This document shows positions 33,250-44,924 of a stretch of 64,000 nt of DNA, piece after piece. Below the pieces are notes generated by a model. The model saw nothing but the letters and a program-made list of their open reading frames with translations. It did no database searches and was not told where the DNA came from. This DNA comes from Grifola frondosa. Lineage: Eukaryota > Basidiomycota > Agaricomycetes > Polyporales > Grifolaceae. The stretch is taken from NCBI GenBank assembly GCA_001683735.1, contig LUGG01000014.1, positions 62,001 to 126,000 of the forward strand, written 5' to 3'. Positions within the stretch are counted from its first letter, which is position 1, and each line of letters begins with the position of its first letter. The translations under genes were made by a program, and so were the position numbers.

Positions 33250-35101
33250 TCAACTCAAACCCCAAATTCCCGCTTTCCGTACGCCTTCCACTAACGCATC
33301 CACGTTCCCGAGCATAGTTCCTAGGAGCTCCTTCTTCTCTTCCATGGTCCGCGCACAGGCATCTCCGCAAGCAGCCCTCCGCGGAATCGCTAAAGAACTG
33401 GCTGCAGGGCCGTAACGAGGTGAACCTGCCGCATCAGCAAGGCTCTGTGCACGACGGTGTCTGCTCGCATTGACCGAAGCCTTCGCGTGCTCTTTCTCCA
33501 GCAGCGGGATGTACGCCAAGGCGTCGCTCGGTCCAAGGTCCGACAGTCCACGCGCGTGCCCCTTCCTTCGCGGCGTTTGGTACCGTAAGGGAGTCTCGTG
33601 ATCCTCACCTTGGGCCTCCTCTGTCGATGACTGGAAAGACATCCCCCGTGGGCCTGTTCGCTCACGTATCTTGCCACGAGCAACGCCAACGCCAAGCATG
33701 GAAATCTGGGCTTTCTTCGGGCTGAGGGGCACGAAGTCAACCTCTTTGCGCGGCATCAGCAAAGAGCGAGGCTGTGCACGAGAATTCGGTGGAGTAATAA
33801 CGCGTGGAGATGGCAGGAGAGCCGGAGAGCCGGGGGCGGTGTTGAAAGAGGTGATGGAGAGGCATCTCTCTCAGGAAGTGAGACATTGTAAAGGGAGGGA
33901 GATGTTCCTGCTGTAGACCCAGAAGACCCGGAGGACGACGAAGAGATATACCCAGAAGTACTCGAGTCCATCGAGCTATCAGAAGATGCGAGACGATGCG
34001 ACAACCTCGGTATAGACGCAGGTGGCACATTGAATACGGGCGACGTTGCTGAACCATTGATCCTATAACCCGCGTTCGGAGAGTGATCAGAAGAGTCAGG
34101 GGATAGCGCAGTCTCATCTAAGAGATAGAAGTAGAGGAATTCAAGACACTTCATTCTATGTGAAAGATATTAGGTACTGTTTGATGGGATTAGAGCGTAC
34201 GGTAAGAACGAACGGACCTGACTTCCCGTGGAGTGCCTGCTCTCTTGAGGATCTTCACGACTACCTGGACACCGTTTAGTTCTTCTAAGACACGCAATGC
34301 GGCGGATGAGTCCACGAGAATACAAAGTAAAGTATCCAGAATAGCGGATGCCAAAGGAATTACAGAGGAATTGCGACTCTGAGAGTCACAGCCTCCGGAT
34401 TTAGGTGAAGTTGGAGCACTGCTGCTCAGGGGCTTAAACGGGACATGACGTGACACGAAAAACAAATCCAGTAAAACCTACAGGCCGCTCTCATCAACGA
34501 GGTGTCACCGGCATACACGAACACACCCACCTCTAAGGCATATCGGCGTCCGAGGAATTGCTTGCTAGACTTATGGATGAGCGCAACACCCTGAATGATA
34601 GACATAGCCTGAATCAGCTGTGACGACAAGATGGAGGTCTCGCTCTCCCTTCCTGCTGAAAGACGGCCCATATAAATGAATTATATCCCCGGATCTAGAT
34701 ATGAACTTACGATCCGCATCGCCCGTACTTGTGAGTGAATCTAACCGCGACGACGCCACGGAGGTCCATGATAGGATTCGTAGTGGTACTAGTCACATTG
34801 TCTCAGTAAATCACTGAACGTGTAGGATCGCGATACGCACGGTTACACTGGAACGTGTCCTGCAAAGCGATGAAAGTGTGCAATGAACTCGAAACTCCTG
34901 ATGATGGCTGCGCACAAATCTCCGCCAAGAGACGTTCCAGGGTCGCAAGAGCCTGCCCTTGCGTGCCGACAGAGGACCGAGGAGAAACTAACTGGAGATG
35001 ATATTTCAGCCAGCGTGTTAAGTGATACAGCCGATCGCATCAGAGCTGACCTGGTCTAAGGCGTCGTGAAGGACCTCGTGGAGGGTAAACTCGATATCCA
35101 T
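33250..35101 (-). CDS. SIN component Cdc14 (not the Cdc14 phosphatase)
   Basis: From the ATG at 35101 it reads MDIEFTLHEVLHDALDQ, then QALATLERLLAEICAQ, SSLHTFIALQDTFQCNR, LIQAMSIIQGVALIHKSSKQ, FLGRRYALE, LDTLLCILVDSSAALRVLEE, LNGVQVVVKILKRAG and the family hallmark REVRMKCLEFLYFYLLDE. A disordered Ser-rich region and EVDFVPLSPKKAQISMLGVG follow, then VRKAGIWGLS at the stop. In fission yeast this protein partners the kinase Sid1 in the septation initiation network at the spindle pole body. The C-terminal region needs one frame change at a G run (33,832-33,836), where STPPP should continue as SPALLPSPRVITPP. It is transcribed away from the FAH gene across about 270 bases. Confidence 0.85.
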
Positions 35102-35369
35102 GGCGGGGAACATACCACGTTGCGACCACGCTGTACGACGGGCGGACGGTCGAGATGGTTTAGGATAACGATGGCGGGATAGTAATTTACGTAATTCACG
35201 ATCTCGACGACCAAACAAGTAAGCCAACGCGTGATCTGAACTGAGTGACACGCTCCGCTTGAACCCGGAGCTCCGTCTGGTTCTGATGAGAGATGAGAGA
35301 ATGTTGGCGTGAGTGACATGTATTTGTGGCCGAGCTCGCTTCGTATTAACCTTGTCTCTGACTTCCACC
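35102..35369. promoter_or_regulatory. Divergent promoter, Cdc14 and FAH copy 1
   Basis: 268 bases separate the two opposed ATGs. Homology with FAH copy 2 extends only about 60 bases upstream of the ATG, so the two FAH copies have mostly different promoters. Confidence 0.45.
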
Positions 35370-36652
35370 ATGGCCCCCATCAAGACAGTGAGTGAGCCCT
35401 GTTGCTCGACGTTGGGCTGCTGCCTGACGGTCTGAACCAGCAATGGACCCGTCTCATCCGTTTTGTGGCGGCTGAGACCTCTCAGGTCCATATCGGTGAA
35501 CCAGTCGATGCAAAGCTCGATAGTAAGTTGCCGTGTATAATCAGCCTTCGACGAAGTCTCACTACTCGCAGTTGGGCTCGCCATTCAACAGAACAAGCCA
35601 GTCAAGGCATACGAGATCGTCGGTTCGGCGTTGGATCCTACTGCTCAGGTTACCAAGAATGTCCTCACCGTGAAGGAGCTGCTCGCTCCTCTGGCAAGAG
35701 AAGAAGTTGGCCTGGTGCGCTGCCTGGGCCTGAACTATGCGGATCACGCGGTAAGCAGGTGACTGAGCATTTGGATTAATATCGTTTATATCAGACGCAC
35801 TCGCTAGGCAGAGGCCAAGCTTGCGAAACCCGCGTACGTCCTCGCTTTGTGCACATGACAACGCATGTCTAATGATGTGGAATTATAAGCTTCCCCGTCC
35901 TATTCTATAAGCCTGTCACGTCCTTGATCGGGCCTGGCGCTCCCGTGAAGATCCCTAAACACGTTCAGCCCGTCTCGAAGCACCTGCCAGATTACGAGGT
36001 CGAGCTCACCATTGTCATCGGCAAGGCTGCAAAGAATGTCTCAGAGGCTGATGCACTCGACTACGTGCTTGCTTATACTGCCGCGAACGACGTAAGTCCC
36101 CCCACCAATAGCTTCTTCTCGACCTGAATCGTAGCGTAGATCTCTTTCCGATACCATCAAATGGCCGTTTCACAATGGGGCTTCTCCAAAGGCTTTGGTA
36201 TGGCTCATTGTACTCATTAATGACTGTCTAAATACATTTGTGCTGTCAGACGATACTAACCCCATTGGTCCCTGCCTCGTCTCCGCGAGTGCAATCCCTG
36301 ACCCTCAGCGTCTCCCGCTCAAGTGCACCGTGAACGGCAAGACACTCCAGGATGGCACGACTGCGTAAGTGCTTCATGTTCCTCGTGCGAATCCCATACA
36401 CGCCCGGCAGCCGCTCAATCTATTTCTAGCGATCAAATCTTCAACGTGCGCCAGACGATCGCATTCCTTTCGCAGGGCACAACACTCCTTCCTGGCTCCA
36501 TCATTCTGACTGGCACGCCAAAGGGCGTCGGCTTTGTGAAGAAACCGCCTCTCTACTTGAAGGGCGGCGACGACATGAGCGTGTGGGTGGGCGGTGGCAT
36601 CGGCACTCTCGTTAACCAAGTCGTAGAGGAGGGTGCAAAGGCTAAGTTGTAG
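35370..36652 (+). CDS. FAH-domain hydrolase (FAHD2-like), copy 1
   Basis: Starts MAPIKT at 35370 and reads across short introns: QWTRLIRFVAAETSQVHIGE, GLAIQQNKPVKAYEIVGSAL, VLTVKELLAPLAREEVGLVR, CLGLNYADHA, PVLFYKPVTSLIGPGAPVKI, DYEVELTIVIGKAAKNVSEA with the acidic metal ligands, ALDYVLAYTAANDVSFR, NPIGPCLVSASAIPDPQRL, QTIAFLSQGTTLLPGSII, LTGTPKGVGFVKKPPLYLKG and GGGIGTLVNQVVEEG. The fold cleaves or isomerises C-C bonds in beta-keto acids (fumarylacetoacetate hydrolase superfamily); FAHD2 or 2-hydroxymuconate isomerase type is likeliest, substrate unproven. The gene is intact. A paralogue lies 24 kb downstream in the same orientation, beyond the CpG-poor block. Confidence 0.92.
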
Positions 36653-36880
36653 GTTGTACTGTCCACAATGATCCAACCGAAGTCGTGCGGAAGTGAATCA
36701 GATCTACGATGTTTTGAGTACACAGATAATATGTACAATTTCGGGCCTTAACGCGAACTGGCTTTATGCTGCCAGTACCATTGCCCGGTGGGATTAAATG
36801 CATGGATGTGCGGGGTCAATAGATGAAGTGTTTGTTGTTGACAACGGAGACTAAATACCACTGTTGCCGCCACCTTCAAT
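36653..36880. other. 3' flank of FAH copy 1, shared with copy 2
   Basis: About 110 bases after the stop match the 3' flank of copy 2 (61,027-61,140), including ATCTACGATGT and GAGTACACAGA. The duplication unit therefore includes some 3' untranslated sequence. CpG stops being normal soon after 36,880. Confidence 0.6.
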
Positions 36881-38009
36881 CGGAGGAGGGTTTTGTCTGG
36901 GTCAATTCATGAGTCATGACAACACTCTGCCAATATCATTATAGTCATGTAATCATTGAAATATCATAAACAACTGCAGGAAAAGAAAAAAGAAAAGAGT
37001 GAAAGCATTGACACTCAGTTATAAATAAAAACCAGGGGACAAACCACTAGACCTGTCATACAGGAAACAGAAGCTCATAATGTAAATGTGATCAGGTGAT
37101 ATGACTTGTTCTGAGCATGTGGAGAGGTCTACTATGCATAACAAATAATGAGGATTGGTGTAAATTGGTTAGAATAGCTTCAGAAATGGCTTAGCATCAG
37201 CAAAATCCAGATATGTCTAATTTCATCTTAAATCATCTAAATACATCTGAGACATCTTAAATTAAGATCAGTGAGACATACAGAGCTGTCAGACAATTGA
37301 GACAGCCCAGACGAAAAATTATCAGACAATCTCAGAGTATCAAGAGACCTCAAAGAGCACTCATAGGCAACCAGAGAATTTCTGGTACTTGTCAATTTAA
37401 ATATTCTTAATCATCTTGTTGATCTTAGCAATTTGGTTGGTGGTCATTTTTATCTGTATTCTCTCAATTGTCTTGACTTCAACTGTGCAGACTCAGAAGC
37501 CCTCACAGACCATTAAGAAAAGGTACTTGCCCATTTGTACTTCTGCTTCTGAACATCTTTGAGGGTTCTGCTCGAGCCCCTCCACAACTGCTTGCATGTG
37601 AACCAAGCATCCGTGATCTGATCTCCACAGCCCCATCTGATGCCACAGACACATGCACTCAAACAACATCTTGTCAAAGTAATCATCTCTGCTCCACCCA
37701 TCCACCATCTCATTCTCGTCTGCTTCCACCACATGTAGTCATACACTAAGCCTGCTCAGCCCACCGAGCTGCATCATGCCTGCAGGACTTTGTGAGCTCA
37801 TCTCACCCTCATGCTCTGAGCTCCAGGTTGCATTTCATGCTTAGATTGCATCCTCTTCTGCGCTCATCGATTATTATGCTTGCACTTGTATGAGATCATC
37901 CTCATGCTGGGCACCAAACTCACCAGACCAGTTGGTTATGGTGAACAGTGCAGAGTGTGAGCATGGATGAGTCATGCAAGCATAGATACATGCACAAGCA
38001 CAAGCACAG

Positions 38010-38900
38010 ATATGCAGTGTGGTGTAGTGCAAATGCAAGTGTGGAGCATGGATGAAAGGTGACTGTAGGTATGGGATGTGAGGGGCTTAGTGCAGAGTAT
38101 GGGTGATGGGTGGGGAGATGTATGCTCATGGCTTAGGTGGGTGCATGAGCATGGCAATGATGTGCATGTGCAGCACCTGCACCTTCTTAAGGTGCCCAGT
38201 GAGGAACTGGCCCATGGGTGGTGAACACTTGTTGATGTCAATATGCATAAGGATCTTGCCCAGAAGTGTGAAGATGTGTGAGAAATGACCAAGTGCTTCA
38301 CAGACACCCATATATGTGAATGGACATGAACTGCACACTAGTCAGTGTCTGCATCTGTGCATCCACATATATTGTGCACCAGCACATGAGCGAGGGTGTA
38401 GACATGACACTACTCATGGATCCCATATTACAGCAGACTGAAAAAAATTTAGCTCATAGAAGACAAGTAAGAAGAGCTCAGACAGCACACACATCTGCAG
38501 AGCATGGACACATGAGGACAATGGTGATATGGGGCTGCTTGTATGCAGGTGCACCTGGTACTTGTATGTCATCACTTCTGTGCCAGGAGAGGATAATGTG
38601 CCCTGATCTGATTGAGAGTTGCTGCTCACTTTTGGGGCATGTGTGTAAGCACCACTATGGCAAAATAGGGAGCTACAAGCATGAGCATGAAGTGTGAATG
38701 GGAGACAGCTGTGAATATGATGTATGAGGGGTGCAGTGCATATAATGGGCATATACGATGAGTGCACATGGAGTGGGAGTGCAGATAGACACAGGCATGC
38801 AGTGTAGTGCAGGGGGGAAGCAGGCATAGAGCATGGATGAGAGGTGACTGTGGATGTAGGGTGCAAGGAGTGTGGTACATAGTGCAAGTAATGGGCACAG
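38010..38900. repeat. Diverged direct repeat pair
   Basis: About 38,010-38,110 and 38,790-38,890 share GCAGTGT-GTGTAGTGCA, GAGCATGGATGA-AGGTGACTGT and a G-rich tail, about 780 bases apart in the same orientation. Divergence is too high to date from sight. Confidence 0.5.
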
Positions 38901-39573
38901 ACATGTACACTTGTAGGGATAAACCAGGTATTGGGTCAACTGAGTAAGGCCAACCAATAGTAATGAGATGGAGACCTACAGCAAGCAGATAGTGGAAGGT
39001 ATGACAGGGAGACCATGGGGAGGAGGCAGTTGAGATGAAAGTGGACTCAAGCAAATGCCAAAACTGAGAACTTTGAAGTGTGCAAGTTCAAGTTCATACT
39101 CTCATGCTCACTCATCTTCAAGACAAGCTCTCTCCTTCACTCTCCCACTTTTTGTCACCGATGACTCCTCCCACTAGGATTTCACTGCTTTTTTCCAGTG
39201 CTCTGTGGGCCAGCTGTGTGCAGCATTCATTGCTCAACTTGAAGTGCTATTTCATTCAGTGGGCAGAGTGGATAGTATGTCAGAATGAGTGTGAAGCTGT
39301 ATGAGTGCATGTGAAGCTGATGGAGTGGGGCTTGCCTGGTATCATAAATATGATTAAGAAGGAAGAAGAGGTGAATGTGGAGAGCATAGAGTCATTCCAG
39401 GTGCAACAGGTGAGCCCCCTGCTATCAGATATGGTGTGGGCCCCATCCTTAATAACCTCCACATGCTCAGCACACAGACATGGCTTGTCACTTCCACACT
39501 TCCTGATCTTGTGAATGTGCATGGCATGCTCGTGTAATCTAATGATGCATCTGTTGTCACCTCAGAATACTTC

Positions 39574-40047
39574 ATGCACCACTATGGTGAGTTTATGTGC
39601 TTCAAGCAGGGCATCCAGCACTTCATTGCCAGCCCTGAATTTATGACTGTTGTGGCATACATTGAGATTGGTCTGCACCCCACAATGCTTCTGATGCTGC
39701 ACTGCCTTCAGAGATGTGCCAGAATATCTCTGCCCCTCCCCTCACTGTACAAGGATGTCTCTGACTTCACCATGCTCTGTGCTGCCCTTGCTAGGTTGTA
39801 TGCACTCCCCATCACTAATGACATCACATGGTGCAAGGTCTTCAAATGCTATTGGGTGACCTTTGAGGGAAATGCCCCACAGGCTGTTGTCACACTCACC
39901 ACTTCTGCTCTCTTCAAACTTTACTTTTCACTGCTTAATTTTTATATTGGCTTGCCCTCTGCTGAGGGCATCAATGGTATGTTCAAAACACCTATTAGTC
40001 TTCTTGCTGACCTAGCAAATGCCTTGCACACATGTCAGCAGACATGA
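39574..40047 (+). other. 157-codon relic ORF, unassigned
   Basis: Longest open frame in the left part of the block. It reads like real, mildly hydrophobic protein (LHPTMLLMLHCLQRC, LYKDVSDFTMLCAALAR, KCYWVTFEGNAPQAVV). No family recognised. The open frame despite CpG loss suggests a transposon protein fragment kept by chance. Nothing upstream joins to it. Confidence 0.3.
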
Positions 40048-40726
40048 TATTGACTTGCCAGGATTAGCTACTCAAACATGCTCATCTACATGCACCCAGT
40101 ATGCACAGACATTACACTTAATGCATCTGATAAGAGATATGCTAACACATTTAACATCAGCTCATACATGACAGACAGTGAACATTAACCACTGTATGGA
40201 CATTTTTGATGTCAAAAGCAGCTTGGAGCATGCATCGAAGCATGTGCATGCAAGCACAATGGTTGAGCAGTATTGGCAGGCTATGCTCAACTTCTGCACT
40301 GTGAAGATGTGCACAGCATATAATCTCATCTTCTTGCACATTGTTGCCTACTCACTGATTTTTCACAGCATGAAGTTTATCACTATCTAGGTAAATGACA
40401 TTGACACATACACTATAAGAAATTATTGACATATGTGAGAGTTTCTGTCTGAGAGTAAATTTCTAACACAAGAATTTCTCACAAAAGGATTTATTTTTCA
40501 AGCAAGGGGTTCAGCAAAACTGAATTTTGATGCAGCAAGAAATTCAAAGCCTTTGATACTTCAATATGCACCAAGCATGACAGGTTTTCTTCTTTTCTGG
40601 TCAGTGGCTCAGCCAAGTTCAGAAATAGGAGATTTATTAAATATATAAGATTCAGGTATGTAAATTTCAAATGAATGTCAGAAATATTACTTGCTAACAC
40701 TGTGACTTTGATTTCTAGTTTCATAA

Positions 40727-40985
40727 GTGCTCAATCTAGCCTACTGTCCTGTAGAGTCATTGAGTCCTCCTGCCTGGGTCTGTACCTTCAGAGCTTATGT
40801 TTGAATAGTCAAACAGTCCAAGAAAATTCCTGTCTCAGACTCAAACTTGCACTTTTCTCACACTGTGATTTGCTATCTTGCTGCTGAGAATATTTTACTG
40901 CAGAGTACTCAACCTAGCCTACTTTTCTTGTAGGGTTCTTAAGACACTCTTCTTGGACTTGTACTACCAGAGCCAGGTTTGATCA
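40727..40985. repeat. Degenerate direct repeat, period about 180
   Basis: CTCAATCTAGCCTACT (about 40,729) and CTCAACCTAGCCTACTTT (about 40,909) open two copies that both continue through CTTGTAG-like, GTACT and CAGAGC sequences. They are clearly related but eroded. Confidence 0.45.
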
Positions 40986-41329
40986 GGTGACAATCCAAGG
41001 TGAAATTCACACAGTGGGAGAGGGCACACAGATGTCTGGGGTGAAAGTGGATAAAAAGTATATTGCTCTCAGGGGGCACTTTGGCCTGCTTTTATACTCT
41101 GAGAAAAGTTTTAGAACATTCCATTCCCTATGGGCCTGGAACATTCTAGGCTACATTATAAAAGTACCAAAAACTACATAATTAATATAAGATTTCCTTT
41201 CTCAGCTTACTTCTACACCAAATCCTCCTGTTCTATTTATATCTCCTACTTTTGTTCTGATCTCTGTATCTGGGCTTTGTCTAGATGGTCTGGGCTCATG
41301 GTCCAGATGGTCGTAGAATAGATCCAGAC

Positions 41330-41600
41330 TGCAAAAAGTGGTGTCATAACTGATAATTCAAAGCGAGGCCACAATTGCTAGCTGATAGTGAGACAATAAT
41401 TGAAAGTGGGACCATATCTGAAAGTGGTGCCATAATGAAAAGTGGTGTTATACTGAAAGTGGTGTCACAATTAAATAAAAAACCAGGGCTACAGTGAAGT
41501 AATAATTAAAAATGGGCCCAAAATTGCAAAGTGGTATCATGCCAGATAGTGGAACCATAATTAGTAATGACATCATACTGATAGTGGCACCATATTACCT
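41330..41600. repeat. Short degenerate tandem repeat, GAAAGTGG-CCATA unit
   Basis: Around a dozen copies of a unit like AAGTGGTGTCATAACTGAAA, with spacing of about 20-25 bases, run from 41,330 to 41,600. Units vary in length and in the base after GTGG. Similar GTGG-CATA words recur at 41,625. Confidence 0.6.
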
Positions 41601-44527
41601 GTCTGGGCTTGTCTGGGCCTTCAAAGTGGTGTCATAATTGAAACTTCCAGATTTGAGAGCATCTTCTAGCAAGCCTAAATTGTGCTGGACTTTGATAATG
41701 GGCCAGACTATTCTGGGCCTTCTTAGAATCTGTAGGCCAGTCTGGGCCTTGCCTGGGTTCTTCCATGGTAGTTTTCAAGCTATCTAGATTCTTCTAGTAA
41801 TCATTCTTATGTAACTTCATTCACAATGCACATATCTCAACTTGAAATAATATAGACTGGATGCTAGTTGTAGAAGAGGGAAAAATGTGTACAGTGTCAT
41901 GTGACCTAGGTCTTCCATCCATGCCCCTTATAGATCAGCAAAAAGTCATTCATCAGCCTTGCATCTCCTGCTTGTAGCATATTCTTCAGCAATTTAACTA
42001 TATCACTGTTTGGCTTCAACATTCCTTTGCAATGAGCAATGTTTCGAATGATTCATGCATCCAATCATTCAAACATGGCTAGTATGAAATATGAAACTCC
42101 CACTGTCACTTTCTGGGTGCCTGTATAATGCTTCACAGCAACAATGATCCGAGTTTCCTAAAATTGAAGGATGCGGGTGATTCATCCCATAAACTCGATG
42201 TTGGATTTCAAAGAATGAAGGGGACCAGAGAAATAGACTGGGATAAGATGATCCTGGACTGGATCAAGGATGAGGATATGTTTGCAAGTCTGTCGATGCA
42301 CCAGATAGTAAGAAACCTGAGTATCATGAGGGTATGAAATTGCCTGCATGATGGTGATGAATGGGAACAAGAATGCCTGGAAATGGCTAAACAGAATTAT
42401 GCTTTATTTATAAATATAAGCACGTGACCACATTCCTGATTTGATGTCCCATGTCATGTTATTTATTGATGACAGGATGTGCAAAATCAATGTCATTTTG
42501 CCATGTTCAGGTACCAAACATTTTTGGTGCATGACAATGCAGTTATGCAGCTGCCTGCAGCTGCTTCCAAGGATGCATATGCATACATCATTCACCTGAT
42601 CTTCATAGATATGCTCTACATCACAGGCTCCATTATCAACTGCAATGCCAGTGTGAACAAAACATTCATCTGGGCAGGACTACAATGTACTTAGACAGCC
42701 ACTTGTATCAGGCCATCAGATGCAAACATACCATGGCTAACAGGCAGTGCACATATGTGTTGGAGCACTTTGTGCTATTGGTGCCAATTGCGGAGGTGCT
42801 GTTGAACATTATATGCAAGTAGTTAAATTATTATCTAGGCAATTTGTAAGCTTTGAGTGATCTATATGAAATAAATCTTGAGGCTCTGTTCCATCTGAAA
42901 TCTGAGCTGTGTCTGAATATTCTTATTGTTCTGAAGCTCTGAAGCTTTTGCTGAAGACCATTAAGAGGCTTTAGAGCTTTCAGGTGACAAGGGCTTATAA
43001 AATCTCTGCTACATCTGAAATGGTCTGATGGTTCAAATGCTCAGACAAAACAAAGTTATTCAGAGAAAATCAGAGTGTTTTGAGTTTTGCTGATGAGATA
43101 TCACTATATTTTACTTACCAGAGCAAGTAGATTTATTAATTTCTGATTTATCTCACTCTTGAATGTAATTGTACAATAGTAGATGCATATGAAATTGGAA
43201 AGATCAGACATTAGATCTACCTCTTTTAAAAGAAAATAGTTCATGATAATCCCAAAAGCCAGAACACAAATTTGATTAACAATGTAACCCCACCCCAACC
43301 ATATAAAGACATCTGAAACTTGTGCAAGGGTCAACAAATGGTGTCAAAAAAGGGTCAGAAGGCTTTCTTATTATATAATACAGTATACTATGCAGTGTGT
43401 ACTTCTCGTGTATGTATATACTTATATACATATGCTTTATCAGGGAAAAAGCACAATGCTCCATGACATTAAGTAGTCTCTGTAGTGATAGTTTAATCAA
43501 CAAGTCCCCTATTCTCAAGTCATTCTTGCATTATGTGCAAACTCCCTAGCATGTGAGTGTATTATCTAGCTGCTCTAAGCTACTTGCATGTTTAAGCTAG
43601 ACAGCATACATTACTAGAATGAGCTATATATCTTCTGAGAAAAAGATATCACATGAGCTTCCTATACTCAGGAGGATATTTTAGCACTAGATAGGCTTCA
43701 AAGTTCCAAGAAATGATTATATTTGCACTTTGTGCTTTGCACTTCGAACACTAAACAGGTCTACTTGTTATTAGGTTCATCCTCATCCTCATCCTCACTA
43801 TCTGTTAGGCTCATTCTTTCTTCTAACTCCAGCTTCACAGCATTTATGGTGTTTACTGATATACATCTATTGATAATGTTCTTCATCAGCATGGCACTGG
43901 CAAGGTGACTAGATGCTGCAATGTGAGTAGATATTCTAAAAGACCAATTAGAATGAACCTACTGAGTATGATCATGCACCTTCTTGCAAATATTATGCAT
44001 GGAATCAGGAGCTGATTTCTCCCATTCTGTTAGGTTTTTGAGGTGGTTTTGATAGTTGTCCTTTGATCTGATTTACAAAAGTGTGCTTGTATGAATTTTT
44101 CAGTTGACCATTCATTGAGATTGGCAGATATTTACACTCTGATTAGCATGTAATAAACTTTAGAGCTTTATAAGCAAATATACAATACTGAAAATGAACA
44201 CAATTGTGGTTAACAGAATCAAATTGAAGTATTTTCAATGCTTGATGTTGAGTGCCTGCATGTTCTTGAAGAACACCTTTCAGATGAGTTCCAATATATA
44301 TCTGTATTGTGCAAAGCTGGAACATACATTCATATAGGATTCAAATGTCTGGAACTATAGTTCTGAGTGATTTGTAAAGGAATGGAATAACAAGGCCTAC
44401 TTTGTAATGAAAGGCCACATTGTTAGTAAGCTGCTGATAGTGTTGAATGTTCTTGCACTCTGTGCTCTTTGTTTCATTAATGGTGAAGCCATAAGCCTTC
44501 TGTGTCAACAGGCAAGTCATCTCTGTA

Positions 44528-44924
44528 ATGTCTCTTAGTGTTGCTGCAGCTAAGTCAGGCCTAAATGATATATGACTCATAGCTTGTGCAATTTTTCAGA
44601 TATCATAGTGATCTCACATTCATTTTGTAGCATAAATATAGCAGCATATGCTTGCTAAAGGTCAAAATGTTATACCTTGTATTGATGGAGATATGGCTAA
44701 AAAGCCGATTGCAAAGTCTGACTTTTTAATCAGCTTTATTATCAATGTAACTGAAATTGAAACATATTAAAGATAATTATGCAAATGGTTGTGTTACACT
44801 CAAATACATATACACCTTAGCTATTAATTTGAATTAAAATCATGTCATTATCTGCAAAACTCACATCAAAATATCTAAAAGGCTGAAATAGGTGTGACTA
44901 AGCCGTGGCAACACTAATGTCTCT
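44528..44924 (-). mobile_element. hAT-like MITE, copy 1, with 8-bp target duplication
   Basis: The element spans 44,536-44,916 (381 bases). It begins TAGTGTTGCTGCAGCTAAGT and its other end, read inward, begins TAGTGTTGCCACGGCTTAGT; 20 of the first 26 bases match, a terminal inverted repeat. ATGTCTCT occurs immediately on both sides (44,528-44,535 and 44,917-44,924) as an 8-base target duplication, typical of the hAT superfamily. It has no coding capacity, so it is non-autonomous. Internal sequence matches copies 2 and 3 in opposite orientation. Confidence 0.85.

Noticed and set aside
38400..39060. Long minus-strand His/Cys/Leu-rich ORFs as genes
   Set aside because: Their composition follows from CA/TG-rich low-complexity sequence after CpG loss; several frames are open at once and none has motifs.
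41640..41770. TCTGGGCCTT-rich stretch as a retrotransposon LTR
   Set aside because: Repeated words are present, but no paired LTR, primer-binding site, polypurine tract or reverse-transcriptase text was found.
43385..43440. AT-rich palindrome-like TATATAC/GTATATA words as a replication origin
   Set aside because: Short words of this type are expected in sequence this A+T-rich; no wider structure supports an origin.
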